Shown: positions 52,162 to 63,922 of the stretch, piece by piece
How the letters are laid out: every line of letters begins with the position of its first letter
How positions within the stretch are numbered: position 1 is the stretch's first letter
Source of the DNA: JALOOX01 sp964557955
GTDB taxonomy: Bacteria > Desulfobacterota > Syntrophobacteria > Syntrophobacterales > Syntrophobacteraceae
Direction of reading: 5' to 3'
NCBI GenBank assembly: GCA_964557955.1
Contig: CAZLCS010000032.1
Location: 3,833 to 67,832 of the forward strand
Length of the DNA stretch: 64,000 bases
Notes under the pieces: model-generated
What the model saw: the letters and a program-made list of their open reading frames with translations, nothing else
Told to the model about the DNA's origin: nothing
Databases searched by the model: none
Program-made: the position numbers and the translations under genes

Positions 52162-52542
52162 CGTTTCAAGAACTCTGCCTGAGATCCAGACCGGCGTTGC
52201 TTCTCTGGCTTCAGCCAGGGAGGTGGCGCCGAATCTCCCCCGGATATCCCTGACAAGAATCCAGAAGGTTCCAGACCCTTGGCCGAAAGAAATGCGCCCG
52301 CCGACCTGTGGAATACGGACCCTCGCTCCTATGGAGCTGTTCTAGGTTGAGAAATTTATGAGGAATCCTTAACATAAACGTTAGAAGAGAATGAATATCT
52401 TTTATCTGGAATTCCCAGTGAATTCCTGTTGAGGGGCGATGGTTCGCCCCTTTGCATTCCAGGTCCCGGTCTTCCCTGGGAAAGAGGTATTTCGAATGCA
52501 AACGGGACAAGGCTTTGGGCCTGGGGAATCGGGAGGTATCCC
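52162..52542. other. intergenic region with two hairpins
   Basis: Contains inverted repeat GGAATTC-5-GAATTCC (52408-52426) and hairpin GGGGCGA-4-TCGCCCC (52433-52450), both directly before the next gene. No other feature seen. Confidence 0.6.
52433..52453 (+). terminator. hairpin with short T-run, possible attenuator or terminator
   Basis: 7-bp GC-rich stem GGGGCGA/TCGCCCC with tetraloop TGGT and TTT after it. It may end the DUF2333-like transcript or attenuate the His-rich gene. The U-run is short, so confidence is moderate. Confidence 0.5.
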
Positions 52543-52983
52543 ATGAGGATTCAATGGATTGTGCTCGCGGCCGCGCTCTTCCTGGCGCCGTCCTCTAATG
52601 TCCCAGCCGCTGCGGTCCATTCGCCGGATTTGGACAACGTCAGCCACGTTACTCTCTTCAACAGCCGCGGGGTTGAGGCGAATTTCCTCCTGAGAGCTGG
52701 TGAGGCGGGTTCTGCAGCCGGTGGCACAATCGTCCTGGCTCGCAGAGGCGGTCACCGTGGCGGTCACCACGGCTTTCGTGGGCATCGGGGATTCAAGGGG
52801 CACCATTTTGGAAAGCGCCACCATTTCGGGCACCGTCACTTCAGGAGTCACGGAAGCTTCGGGTTCAGCTTCTTCGGCCCGTTCTATGGAAGCACCTATT
52901 ACAGACCCTATTATTACAGTTCCTGTGTCCTGTACTCTCCCTATTACGGCTATTACAGAGCCCCCTACTACTACTGCTATTAG
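52543..52983 (+). CDS. secreted His/Gly/Tyr-rich small protein
   Basis: 146 residues. Sec signal peptide MRIQWIVLAAALFLAPSSNV, a short ordered segment ('VSHVTLFNSRGVEANFLLRA'), then His/Gly-rich 'RRGGHRGGHHGFRGHRG' and 'HFGKRHHFGHRHF', and a Tyr-rich end ('YYRPYYYSS', 'YYGYYRAPYYY'). GGGAGGT sits 5 bases before the ATG. Such composition suggests metal binding (His) or a cross-linkable surface protein (Tyr). No family recognised; probably one of many low-complexity exported proteins in Desulfobacterota. Confidence 0.7.
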   Translation: MRIQWIVLAAALFLAPSSNVPAAAVHSPDLDNVSHVTLFNSRGVEANFLLRAGEAGSAAGGTIVLARRGGHRGGHHGFRGHRGFKGHHFGKRHHFGHRHFRSHGSFGFSFFGPFYGSTYYRPYYYSSCVLYSPYYGYYRAPYYYCY

Positions 52984-53117
52984 ATGGACTTTGGGTTTGG
53001 GCAGCCAACGTGGTGGAAAGTCCTCGCCGGGACTTTCCACACACCGATGTTTGCAGGCACCTCGCCAACATCAGATGATCCGCCTGAAACCTATGCCGAG
53101 GACAATGTGCAGGGCTA

Positions 53118-54968
53118 TCAACTCGATGGCTCTTCCTTTTGGCCTTCCAGGGCCCGCTCGAACTTCTTTTTCTGCCGCAGGTAATGGTCACGATTGCCGG
53201 TCGCATTCTCAATGGCCTGATCGATGGCTGCAATAGCCTCCTCAAAGAAGCCGTTCACATAATAGGCCTCGGCCAGCGTATCCCAGATATAAGGCTCGGG
53301 CCTGAGGCGGATGGCTTCTTCGGCCAGTTGGAGGGCGGCCGTGGAATTGGCGACGGGGTGTGGTGCGGTCGCATACAACCAGGCCAGGTTGTTGAGGAGG
53401 GTCGGATCGTCGGGGGTGAGCTCCAATGCACGCAGCATGTGGCTTTCAGCTTCGACGTACTGTTTCTGTTCAAGCAGGAGGCCGCCGAGCATGGTCTGGA
53501 GCTGGGGGTTGTCAGGATTCTTCAGAACAGCGCTCTCCAGGGTTTTGAGCCATACATGCTGGCGCCACTGGCGAGCCGCTGCCGTCTGTTCCAGCTGAGG
53601 TCCGGCCCATGCCAGAACAGCCGTCAGTCCCAGAAAAAGTGCTGCAGCGCCATAGAGCTTCCTGTTGTGCCTCAGCGGGAGTGTCGGCTTCTCGAAGGAT
53701 TGCCGGAGGAAGTCGATGCGCTCGCGGATACTGAAGTGATGCCAGCTCGGCAGATCTCGAATGCTCCCGCTGGCGTAAGCAATCTTCTCCAGTGAAGAGA
53801 TGAGGGTATACGGGTGGCCAATGAGCTGCATAGCGTAGAGATCGGCCTGTCGCTCGCTGTTTCGCATGAAGAAACCGAAGACGTACCTGAAGTAAAGGAT
53901 GACGGCGACCAGCATCGGTGTGACATAGAGTATTGAAAACAGTGTGGCGGCCGTCGAGCTGTTTTCCATGGCCATGCCGAGGAGTGCGTCGCTCTGGTAG
54001 AATGAGTAGGAGACCAGGTCCACATACAGTTCATGGTAAGAAAGGCTCATATAGAAGAAGCTCAAAAACAGGAGCATGTAAAAGGGCAGATGGTATCGCC
54101 TGACATGACCCATTTCGTGTGCAACGACCGCTTCGAGCTCCTCCCGGTCCAGGAGGGAGATGAGACCCCGCGTGATCAGGATGTACCTCAGGCCTGGAAG
54201 GATCCCCATGACACCCGCCGTCAACATTTCACCGCCCAACAGAGGCCAGAGTTTGAAGTCTCCGACACGGAAACGATGGCGGGCGGAAAATTCGACGAGG
54301 GCAGTCCTCAACGCACCCTCCGGCAGCGTCGTGCATCCCCATAGCCTGACCACGAGCGACGGCCCGAAACTGAGAAAGGCCCCGAGCATGCCGGCAAACA
54401 TCAGCACCTGCCCCGCATCTGAGCTGAAGAACGAAGGTTTCTTCAGGAGGTCCAGGAGGTCGGCAAGAATGGAAATGAGAAACCAGGGTACCAGTATAGC
54501 CAGCTGAAAGGACGCGCTGCCCCTTACGTAAGCGGCCAGGCTCCGGGTGGAGCGGTGTATCCTCTGATAGACCGGGTGGCCCATCACCCAGATCACCGAC
54601 AGATGGACCATGTACAGAAGAATCCCCGTGGCTCCCATCAGGGTCTGGCTCAACTGGTATCCCGGCAGAGCCTGCAGGTAGAATTTGACATTCAGAAGAA
54701 AAGCATAGCACGCCAGAAACAACAGACCGAGGAGGGAAAGACGCGTCTGAACGGCTTGGAAGCTTCGAGAGAGCCATGCCGCCGATACATCGGCGTGCAG
54801 GGCATGCCTCAATGGCTTGAAGGCCAGGCGGCATATGACTACGTAAGCGCCGAAGATGGCGAGCGAGGCCAAAAAGGTCACAGACGGCGGCAACAACGCC
54901 TTGCTGCCCGGCTGTTGAACCGTGAAGACGAGAAGGGCGACGATGAAGTAGAGCAGCTGATTATACAT
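53118..54968 (-). CDS. M48-family membrane metalloprotease with TPR domain
   Basis: About 616 residues. Several N-terminal membrane helices, the zinc motif in 'EAVVAHEMGHVRRYHLPF' (H-E-M-G-H, His about 284 and 288), further helices, then 'RNSERQADLYAMQLIGHPYT' providing the third zinc ligand Glu, and a C-terminal TPR run ('LLLEQKQYVEAESHMLRAL', 'NNLAWLYATAPHPVANSTAA'). Probably a membrane quality-control peptidase; the TPR fusion suggests a protein partner. The ATG at 54968 overlaps the 3' end of kdsD by 8 bases. The longer frame adds 31 non-conserved residues. Confidence 0.88.
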   Translation of the reverse strand: MYNQLLYFIVALLVFTVQQPGSKALLPPSVTFLASLAIFGAYVVICRLAFKPLRHALHADVSAAWLSRSFQAVQTRLSLLGLLFLACYAFLLNVKFYLQALPGYQLSQTLMGATGILLYMVHLSVIWVMGHPVYQRIHRSTRSLAAYVRGSASFQLAILVPWFLISILADLLDLLKKPSFFSSDAGQVLMFAGMLGAFLSFGPSLVVRLWGCTTLPEGALRTALVEFSARHRFRVGDFKLWPLLGGEMLTAGVMGILPGLRYILITRGLISLLDREELEAVVAHEMGHVRRYHLPFYMLLFLSFFYMSLSYHELYVDLVSYSFYQSDALLGMAMENSSTAATLFSILYVTPMLVAVILYFRYVFGFFMRNSERQADLYAMQLIGHPYTLISSLEKIAYASGSIRDLPSWHHFSIRERIDFLRQSFEKPTLPLRHNRKLYGAAALFLGLTAVLAWAGPQLEQTAAARQWRQHVWLKTLESAVLKNPDNPQLQTMLGGLLLEQKQYVEAESHMLRALELTPDDPTLLNNLAWLYATAPHPVANSTAALQLAEEAIRLRPEPYIWDTLAEAYYVNGFFEEAIAAIDQAIENATGNRDHYLRQKKKFERALEGQKEEPSS

Positions 54969-56034
54969 TCGGCTTTGCAGGCCCCTGGCGAATGAAACGG
55001 ATCTTGCCTTTGCCGAGGAGGTCGTGGAGGTGGAGTATGCCGGCCAGCCGGCCTTGAGCATTCAAAACAGGCAGCACCGTGATCAGATGGCGTTCCATCA
55101 TATCGAGGGCTTCGGCCACCGAATGGTCGGAAGGGATGGTCCTTGGATTCCGGGTCATGACTTCGTGAATGCGCCTTTGCGACAAATCCGGGTACTTGTT
55201 CAATGAGCGTCGCAGGTCGCCGTCGGTGTAGATGCCGATGACTTCCCCCGAATCGCCCAGAATGAGCGTCGCTCCAACTCCCTTGCGGCTCATCTCCTGC
55301 AAGGCCTCCGGAACCGGTACATCGGGGCCGACGATGGGGATAGCTTCTCCCTGGCTCATGACTTCGCGAAGAGGAACCTGGAGGCGCTCGCCGAGGTGTC
55401 CCCCGGGGTGGAAGCGCCGAAAATCGCCCGCCTGAAAATCACGCATCCTGATGAGAGCAACCGCCAGAGCATCACCCATGGCCAGCATGGCCGTCGTGCT
55501 GGTGGTCGGCGCCAGTCCCAGGGGGCAGGCCTCTCTGGGAACACCCGTGTAAATGGCCAGGTCGCTGTGTTTGGAAAGGGTAGAAGGGATCCCGCCCGTG
55601 AAGGCGATGATTCGCGTCCCGATTCTCCTCAGGCTGGGAATGAGCACATTCAACTCATCGGTTTCGCCGCTGTTGGAGAGAGCCAGAACGATATCCTCGC
55701 TGCGGACCATTCCCAGATCGCCGTGCATCCCTTCAACGGGGTGCAGGAAGAATGACGGGGTGCCCGTGCTGCTCAAGGTGGCGACAATCTTTCTGCCGAC
55801 GATACCCGATTTTCCGATCCCCGTGACGATCACCCGCCCCGGTGATTCGTAAATCCACTGAGCGGCTGTGGCAAAAGATTCATCCACTCGTTCCAGCAGG
55901 TGGAGGATGCCCTCCGCTTCAATGCGCAGCACCTCCCTGGCGATCTCCATGAGGTCGGAGCGGTCCTTCACGGCCGAATCGGCCACACATTGGGATAACG
56001 GAGCAGGCATGATCTCATTCATGGATATTCGCAT
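54961..56034 (-). CDS. kdsD: D-arabinose-5-phosphate isomerase (KpsF/GutQ family)
   Basis: 357 residues. SIS domain 'VIVTGIGKSGIVGRKIVATL', 'GTPSFFLHPVEGMHGDLGMV', 'VLALSNSGETDELNVLIPSL', 'PREACPLGLAPTTSTTAMLA', then 'FRRFHPGGHLGERL' and two CBS repeats from about 225 ('VREVM...', 'GIYTDGDLRRSLNKYPD', 'MTRNPRTI', 'LHLHDLL'). Makes arabinose-5-phosphate for KDO of lipopolysaccharide, which implies an LPS outer membrane. Precedes the M48 gene; follows purF with 24 bases. Confidence 0.95.
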   Translation of the reverse strand: MRISMNEIMPAPLSQCVADSAVKDRSDLMEIAREVLRIEAEGILHLLERVDESFATAAQWIYESPGRVIVTGIGKSGIVGRKIVATLSSTGTPSFFLHPVEGMHGDLGMVRSEDIVLALSNSGETDELNVLIPSLRRIGTRIIAFTGGIPSTLSKHSDLAIYTGVPREACPLGLAPTTSTTAMLAMGDALAVALIRMRDFQAGDFRRFHPGGHLGERLQVPLREVMSQGEAIPIVGPDVPVPEALQEMSRKGVGATLILGDSGEVIGIYTDGDLRRSLNKYPDLSQRRIHEVMTRNPRTIPSDHSVAEALDMMERHLITVLPVLNAQGRLAGILHLHDLLGKGKIRFIRQGPAKPNV

Positions 56035-56058
56035 CTCCGGACGGCCTGAGGGAAATGT

Positions 56059-57444
56059 CTAATCGGACCGCTCGAAGCAGCGCTTGGACACCGGCTCCCC
56101 AAACGGAACCGAGTATTCCCCGGTAAAACAGGCCAGGCAATAGGGATGGTCGTTCTCGGGGGCCTCGGCGCCTCTCAGCAAGCCCGCCAGCGAAAGATAA
56201 TTCAGAGAATCGAGCCCGATGAATTTCCTGATCTCTTCGACGCTGTGAGTAGCGGCGATCAACTCCCCTTTGGTCGAAAAATCGATGCCGTAGGGGCACG
56301 GAAATCGATGGGGCGGGCAGCTCACGAACATGTGTACCTGTCGAGCGCCTGCCTCCCGCAAAGTGGTGATGCGTGTGCGGGTTGTCGTGCCGCGAATGAT
56401 GGAATCCTCCACGCAGCAGACCCGTTTGCCGTCGAGCAGCTCACGGACGGGGTTCAGTTTGACGCGGACTCCGAAGTCACGCATGGCCTGGCTGGGCTGG
56501 ATGAATGTCCGCCCCACATAGTGGTTTCGGATGATCCCCATTTCAAAAGGAATCTGCGAGGCTTCGGCAAATCCCAACGCAGCATAGTTGCCGGAGTCGG
56601 GGAAGGGTGTCACCAGGTCGGCTTGAAGGCCACGGTTCTCATCTGCAAGCAGTCGCCCCAGCCGCTTGCGGAATTGATATACATTCCGGCCGAAAATGTT
56701 ACTGTCGGGTCGTGCAAAGTAAATGAACTCGAAGATGCACTGGGCAGGGTGTTGCGGGGGGAAGGGGTGCAGCGAATGAAGCCCGTCCCGATTGATGATC
56801 ACGATTTCTCCCGGTGCGACGTCCCGGATGTAGCTGGCCTCGATCAGGTCCAGGGCGCAGGTTTCGGACGCCAGGACGTAGCTGCCGTTCACACGGCCCA
56901 GGCAAAGGGGGCGAAACCCGCGGGGATCCCGGATGCCGATGAGTGTGTCCCGGGTGCACATCACCAGGGAATAAGCGCCCTTGACTCGGCACAATGCCCG
57001 CACCAGGGCTTCCTCCAGACCATGTCTCAGCTCTCGCGCCATCAGGTGCATGATGATCTCGGTGTCCATGGTCGACTGGAAGATGGCGCCATCGGCCTCC
57101 AGCTCCCGGCGGAGCTCCCGGGCATTCACCAGGTTGCCGTTGTGGGCGATTCCGTAATACTCATTGCCAATGAAGATCACAAACGGCTGTGCATTGGCGA
57201 GCAGGGAAGATCCCGTCGTCGAATATCGCACATGTCCGATGGCCAGGTTTCCCTTGAGAGCGCTCAAGGTCTCTTCCTTGAACACCTCGGGGACAAGCCC
57301 CATATGCTTGTAGTCCCGCACCTGGCAGCCGTCTGAAACCGCGATGCCCGCGCTTTCCTGTCCCCGATGCTGCAAGGCATAGAGCCCGAAATAGGTGACC
57401 TTGGCTGCATCCGGATTGTCGTAAACCCCGAAGATCCCGCACAT
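56059..57444 (-). CDS. purF: amidophosphoribosyltransferase (B. subtilis-type, Fe-S)
   Basis: 461 residues. 'MCGIFGVYDN' with the Cys2 nucleophile of the Ntn glutaminase, 'LQHRGQESAGIAV', 'GHVRYSTTGSSLLANAQPF', PRPP loop 'RVCCVEDSIIRGTTT' and Cys positions fitting the 4Fe-4S ligands ('AQCIFEFIYFARPDS', 'RFPCPYGIDFS', 'YCLACFTGEY'). First committed step of purine synthesis. The gene begins 3 bases after carB's stop. No propeptide is visible. Confidence 0.96.
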   Translation of the reverse strand: MCGIFGVYDNPDAAKVTYFGLYALQHRGQESAGIAVSDGCQVRDYKHMGLVPEVFKEETLSALKGNLAIGHVRYSTTGSSLLANAQPFVIFIGNEYYGIAHNGNLVNARELRRELEADGAIFQSTMDTEIIMHLMARELRHGLEEALVRALCRVKGAYSLVMCTRDTLIGIRDPRGFRPLCLGRVNGSYVLASETCALDLIEASYIRDVAPGEIVIINRDGLHSLHPFPPQHPAQCIFEFIYFARPDSNIFGRNVYQFRKRLGRLLADENRGLQADLVTPFPDSGNYAALGFAEASQIPFEMGIIRNHYVGRTFIQPSQAMRDFGVRVKLNPVRELLDGKRVCCVEDSIIRGTTTRTRITTLREAGARQVHMFVSCPPHRFPCPYGIDFSTKGELIAATHSVEEIRKFIGLDSLNYLSLAGLLRGAEAPENDHPYCLACFTGEYSVPFGEPVSKRCFERSD

Positions 57445-57447
57445 ACT

Positions 57448-60684
<3,237 letters not shown>

Positions 60685-60718
60685 TTGATCCTTTCCAGGT
60701 TCAACGCTGCTCTGAAAA

Positions 60719-60781
60719 GTTTCTGGTTTCTAGTTTCTGGTTTCGAGTTTCTAGTTTCTAATTTCAGGTTTCTGGTTTCGA
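60719..60781 (-). repeat. heptanucleotide array upstream of carB
   Basis: Nine units of 7 bases: GTTTCTG, GTTTCTA, GTTTCTG, GTTTCGA, GTTTCTA, GTTTCTA, ATTTCAG, GTTTCTG, GTTTCGA. Orientation is opposite to the array at 60879-61090, so together they can pair as a long interrupted inverted repeat. It is only about 35 bases upstream of the carB start. Confidence 0.9.
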
Positions 60782-60878
60782 GTTGAAATCCCTTTTCATC
60801 GGTTTGGGTGCCCCGGGGGCATGAGCAACTGCTGCGAAAACCTCAAATCCAAAAACCGGAAACCAGCAACTGCCAACT

Positions 60879-61090
60879 AGAAACTAGAAACCAGAAACTA
60901 GAAACCAGGAACCAGAAACCAGGAACCAGAAACCAGGAACCAGAAACCAGGAACCAGAAACCAGGAACNNNNNNNNNNNNNNNNNNNNNNNNNNNNNNNN
61001 NNNNNNNNNNNNNNNNNNNNNNNNNNNNNNNNNNNNNNNNNNNNNNNNNNNNNNNNNNNNNNNNNNNNCAGAAACTAAAAACCAGAAACC
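60879..61090 (+). repeat. heptanucleotide array interrupted by an assembly gap
   Basis: Units AGAAACT, AGAAACC, AGGAACC repeated in phase from 60879 to 60968, then 100 N, then AGAAACT, AAAAACC-like and AGAAACC to 61090. AGAAACC and AGGAACC alternate strictly before the gap. True length is unknown because the assembler broke here. Occupies the carA-carB spacer. Confidence 0.9.
60969..61068. other. assembly gap of 100 N
   Basis: Exactly 100 N inside the heptamer array; a round number is a placeholder, so the real length is not known. Confidence 0.99.
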
Positions 61091-61094
61091 GCCC

Positions 61095-62246
61095 TCATTT
61101 CACCCCCTTGTGCTTTTCGATCAACCGGATGAACCGTTCGAACAGGTAGGAGGCATCGTGAGGCCCGGGCGATGCTTCAGGATGGTACTGCACGCTGAAG
61201 GCGGGGAGCTCCAGGTGCTCCATCCCTTCGAGGGTGTTGTCGTTGAGGTTGAAATGCGTGAGCCGGACAGGAGCTCCTTTCATGGACTCGAGGTCCACGC
61301 AGTAGCCGTGATTCTGAGACGTGATTTCCACCTTTCCCGTCGTGACGTCCTTGACCGGCTGGTTGGCGCCCCGATGGCCGAATTTGAGCTTGAAGGTGCG
61401 CCCGCGCAGGGCGAGCCCCATCATCTGGTGCCCCAGGCAAATGCCGAATACGGGGCGTTGCCCCAGGAGCTCCCGCACCGTCTCGATGACATAGTGGACA
61501 GCTGCAGGGTCGCCGGGGCCGTTGGAAAGGAAAATGCCGTCGGGCCTCATCTGCAGGATCCGGTCGGGCGATGTGGCTGCGGGAACGACGATCACCTGGC
61601 AACCTGCCTGCTCCAGCTTTCGGAGGATGTTGTACTTGACCCCGCAATCCAGTGTGACCACTCGATGACGGGGATCGTGTCCGTCCCAGGGATCAGCGAG
61701 ATTGACCGGCTGCGGGCCTCCCTTCCAGCGATAAGCTTCGGTGCACGTGACGTGCTGGACCATGTCGATATCGTTCAGTCCAGGAAAGGCCTCAAGCTGT
61801 TCCAGGAGCTTCTTTACATCTTCGGTCTCGGTGGAGAGGATCCCGCGCATGGCTCCGACAACCCGGATGTGGCGGGTCAGTGCCCGAGTGTCGATACCTT
61901 CGATTCCGATCTTGCCGTGCTCGTTGAGAAAATCCGCAAGAGACCGGGTGCTGCGCCAGTTGCTCGGAAAATCCTGGTATTCCTTGACGATGAAGCCTTC
62001 CACCTGAATGGCGGCGGACTCCATATCCTCATCGTTGATCCCGTAAGTGCCCGTCAGCGGGTAGGTCATGGCGACGATCTGACCCTTGTAGGAAGGGTCC
62101 GTCAGGACCTCCTGATAACCGCTCATGCTGGTATTGAACACGACTTCACCCAGAGCCCGCCCATGGCCGGCAAAGGCGGCGCCGCGAAACACCGTCCCAT
62201 CTTCGAGAACCAGCAGCGCTCGGGTGCGCTCCCATGGAGAAGACAT
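61095..62246 (-). CDS. carA: carbamoyl phosphate synthase small subunit
   Basis: 383 residues. 'LVLEDGTVFRGAAFAGHGRA', 'VVFNTSMSGYQEVLTDPSYK', 'VTLDCGVKYNILRKLEQAGC' and the class I glutaminase motif 'VFGICLGHQMMGLALRG' with catalytic Cys, 'SQNHGYCVDLES', 'QYHPEASPGPHDASYLFERF'. Supplies ammonia from glutamine to CarB. Starts at ATG 62246; ends 410 bases before carB begins. Confidence 0.97.
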   Translation of the reverse strand: MSSPWERTRALLVLEDGTVFRGAAFAGHGRALGEVVFNTSMSGYQEVLTDPSYKGQIVAMTYPLTGTYGINDEDMESAAIQVEGFIVKEYQDFPSNWRSTRSLADFLNEHGKIGIEGIDTRALTRHIRVVGAMRGILSTETEDVKKLLEQLEAFPGLNDIDMVQHVTCTEAYRWKGGPQPVNLADPWDGHDPRHRVVTLDCGVKYNILRKLEQAGCQVIVVPAATSPDRILQMRPDGIFLSNGPGDPAAVHYVIETVRELLGQRPVFGICLGHQMMGLALRGRTFKLKFGHRGANQPVKDVTTGKVEITSQNHGYCVDLESMKGAPVRLTHFNLNDNTLEGMEHLELPAFSVQYHPEASPGPHDASYLFERFIRLIEKHKGVK

Positions 62247-62639
62247 AGATCATCCTTGATGGTGCTTTGAACAGAAATAAAAACAAACGGTATGAGCGAC
62301 CTTCGAGCCAGTCCCAAAGCCCCTTTTCGGTCATGCTTCACCGGCAATGCTGAATCCACCTGGAATATAAACCGAGCAATCTTATCGATTCACGGGAGAT
62401 TGGCAACCGATTTTGTGAGCCATGCCCAAAAATGAGGGGAAGAGGCGAGCAGACCGTTAGTAACCCTAACGGACTGTCTTCTGCTGACAGCTGTAATCAA
62501 TCACAACCTTTCGCTGCAGCGATTCACGCGGGCGCCGTTGCGAATCGAGGCCCTTCACCCCGGGGGTGCGGGCCTTGTCGATCCTCGATCGCTCTCTCCA
62601 TAAAAGCCTTTACAGAATTCACCACTTGGGCTTTTCTTA
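62247..62639. other. intergenic region upstream of carA
   Basis: No supported gene. Must hold the promoter of the carA operon (minus). The start of a decayed regulator gene may reach into 62500-62639. Confidence 0.4.
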
Positions 62640-63450
62640 AGGGCATCCTCTCCTACGACGCCTCGCAGCGGGGGTACCGCTACGAAGACCCGGATTATCG
62701 ACTGCCCGTGACCCGGCTGACCGAGACGGAACTGCTGGCTCTCTCGTCTCGCGAAAGCTTCTCGCCGATGCAGCGGCCGGCTTCCTGGGCGATGAGCTGG
62801 GCAGGGTGGCGGCCCGCCTGGGGAGGCTGCTGGCCGAGCATGTCACCGGGCCCATCGATCCCGAGGCGGCCTTTTCGTTCCGGTGGACGGCCGTCACGCC
62901 CTGCCATGCCCGAATCTTCGGGGAGGTCGTGAACGCCCTGACCACCTCCCGCCCCCTTTCGTTCTGCTACTACTCGCCGCACGCCGACGTTTGCACGCTG
63001 CGAACCGTCGAGCCCCACCACCTGCTGAACTACCGGGGGGCGTGGCATCTCATCGGCTGGTGCAGGCTCCGCGAAGACTGGAGGGATTTCGTGCTCGCGC
63101 GCATGACCGGGTGCCGCACCGAATCCGCCCCCTTCGCACGCCGGGATGAATCCCAATAGCAGCCTTTCCTGGAAGCCACCCTCGGCATCTTTCACGGCCG
63201 GGAGCCCTTCGAGGTGACGCTTCGTTTTTCGAGCTCGCTGGCCCGCTGGGCCAGGGGCCAGTCCTGGCACGCGCAACAGCGCTTCACCGAAAGGGAGGGC
63301 GGCGAGCCGGACCTCACCCTGCCCGTCTCCCACGAAACGGAAATCCTCATGGAGACTCTCAAGTACGGCTCACAGGTGGAAGTCCTGGCCCCCGAACGGC
63401 TTCGCCGAAGGGTTCGGGAAGAAATTGAGTGCATGATGAAAAAATACTGA
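62640..63450 (+). pseudogene. disrupted WYL-domain (YafY-type) transcriptional regulator
   Basis: Three pieces of one WYL-family protein. Frame A (62640-62740): 'YDASQRGYRYEDPDYRLPV' and 'TRLTETELLAL', the region after the HTH. Then a frameshift near 62745-62755 moves to 'RKLLADAAAGFLGDELG', 'IDPEAAFSFRW' and 'VVNALTTSRPLSFCYYSPH', 'TVEPHHLLNYRGAWHLIGWC' (the WYL core: H-L-L-x-Y-x-x-x-W-x-L-x-G-W). A TAG at 63157 interrupts it, and the same frame resumes with 'REPFEVTLRF' and ends at 63450. The HTH N-terminus is unrecognisable. The gene is dead unless read through. Confidence 0.75.
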
Positions 63451-63903
63451 GCCTCGGACACTCTTTGGGGGAGGTCGGCTGCTATACACTACGGTGCGGA
63501 TGAATCCCATCGCGCCATTTCATGCCGTCAGGACGCTGCTCCTCACTGCCGGGACAGGGACATTCAGCACGGCCGATTCCCTTCGTGCAGCCCCTTCACG
63601 CCGTCGGGACGCGGAGCAGCTGCGGCCTGATCGTTGGTGGCCAACGAGTCCAACCCGTTCTCGAGCAGGGAGAGACCATCGCATGCTCCCTTGAGGGCGG
63701 AGACCGTGTATTGCTGCGAAGGTCAATCCTGAAGCGCCCGTGTGGAGACATCTGCAGACAAAGAAATGGCATAAGTACAGGCCAACACAATTAAGAGTGT
63801 CAACCTCTCGAGTCGTCATTCCGGCAGTGTTTTGGCCGGAATCCACAAAAAAGCTGGCTGCCGGCTTAACGGCCATGAGCATCCGCGGCGCTCACCCCCA
63901 TGC
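63451..63903. other. intergenic stretch with no recognised gene
   Basis: No supported gene. The 91-codon frame 63522-63794 lacks a ribosome site and family pattern. Confidence 0.4.
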
Positions 63904-63922
63904 ATGGAAATCTATTTCCATG
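63903..63922. repeat. perfect palindrome at transposase start
   Basis: CATGGAAAT (63903-63911), 2-base centre, ATTTCCATG (63914-63922). It covers the first codons of the IS5-like reading frame and may be a chance palindrome or a site bound by the transposase or a regulator. Confidence 0.5.

Noticed and set aside
63157..63159. TAG as a pyrrolysine or other read-through codon in the WYL gene
   Set aside because: The same gene also carries a frameshift and a lost N-terminus, so decay is simpler.
63522..63794. 91-codon frame with a 'GDRVLLRRS' segment like the end of NAD kinases
   Set aside because: Too short a match, no ribosome site, no other kinase motif.
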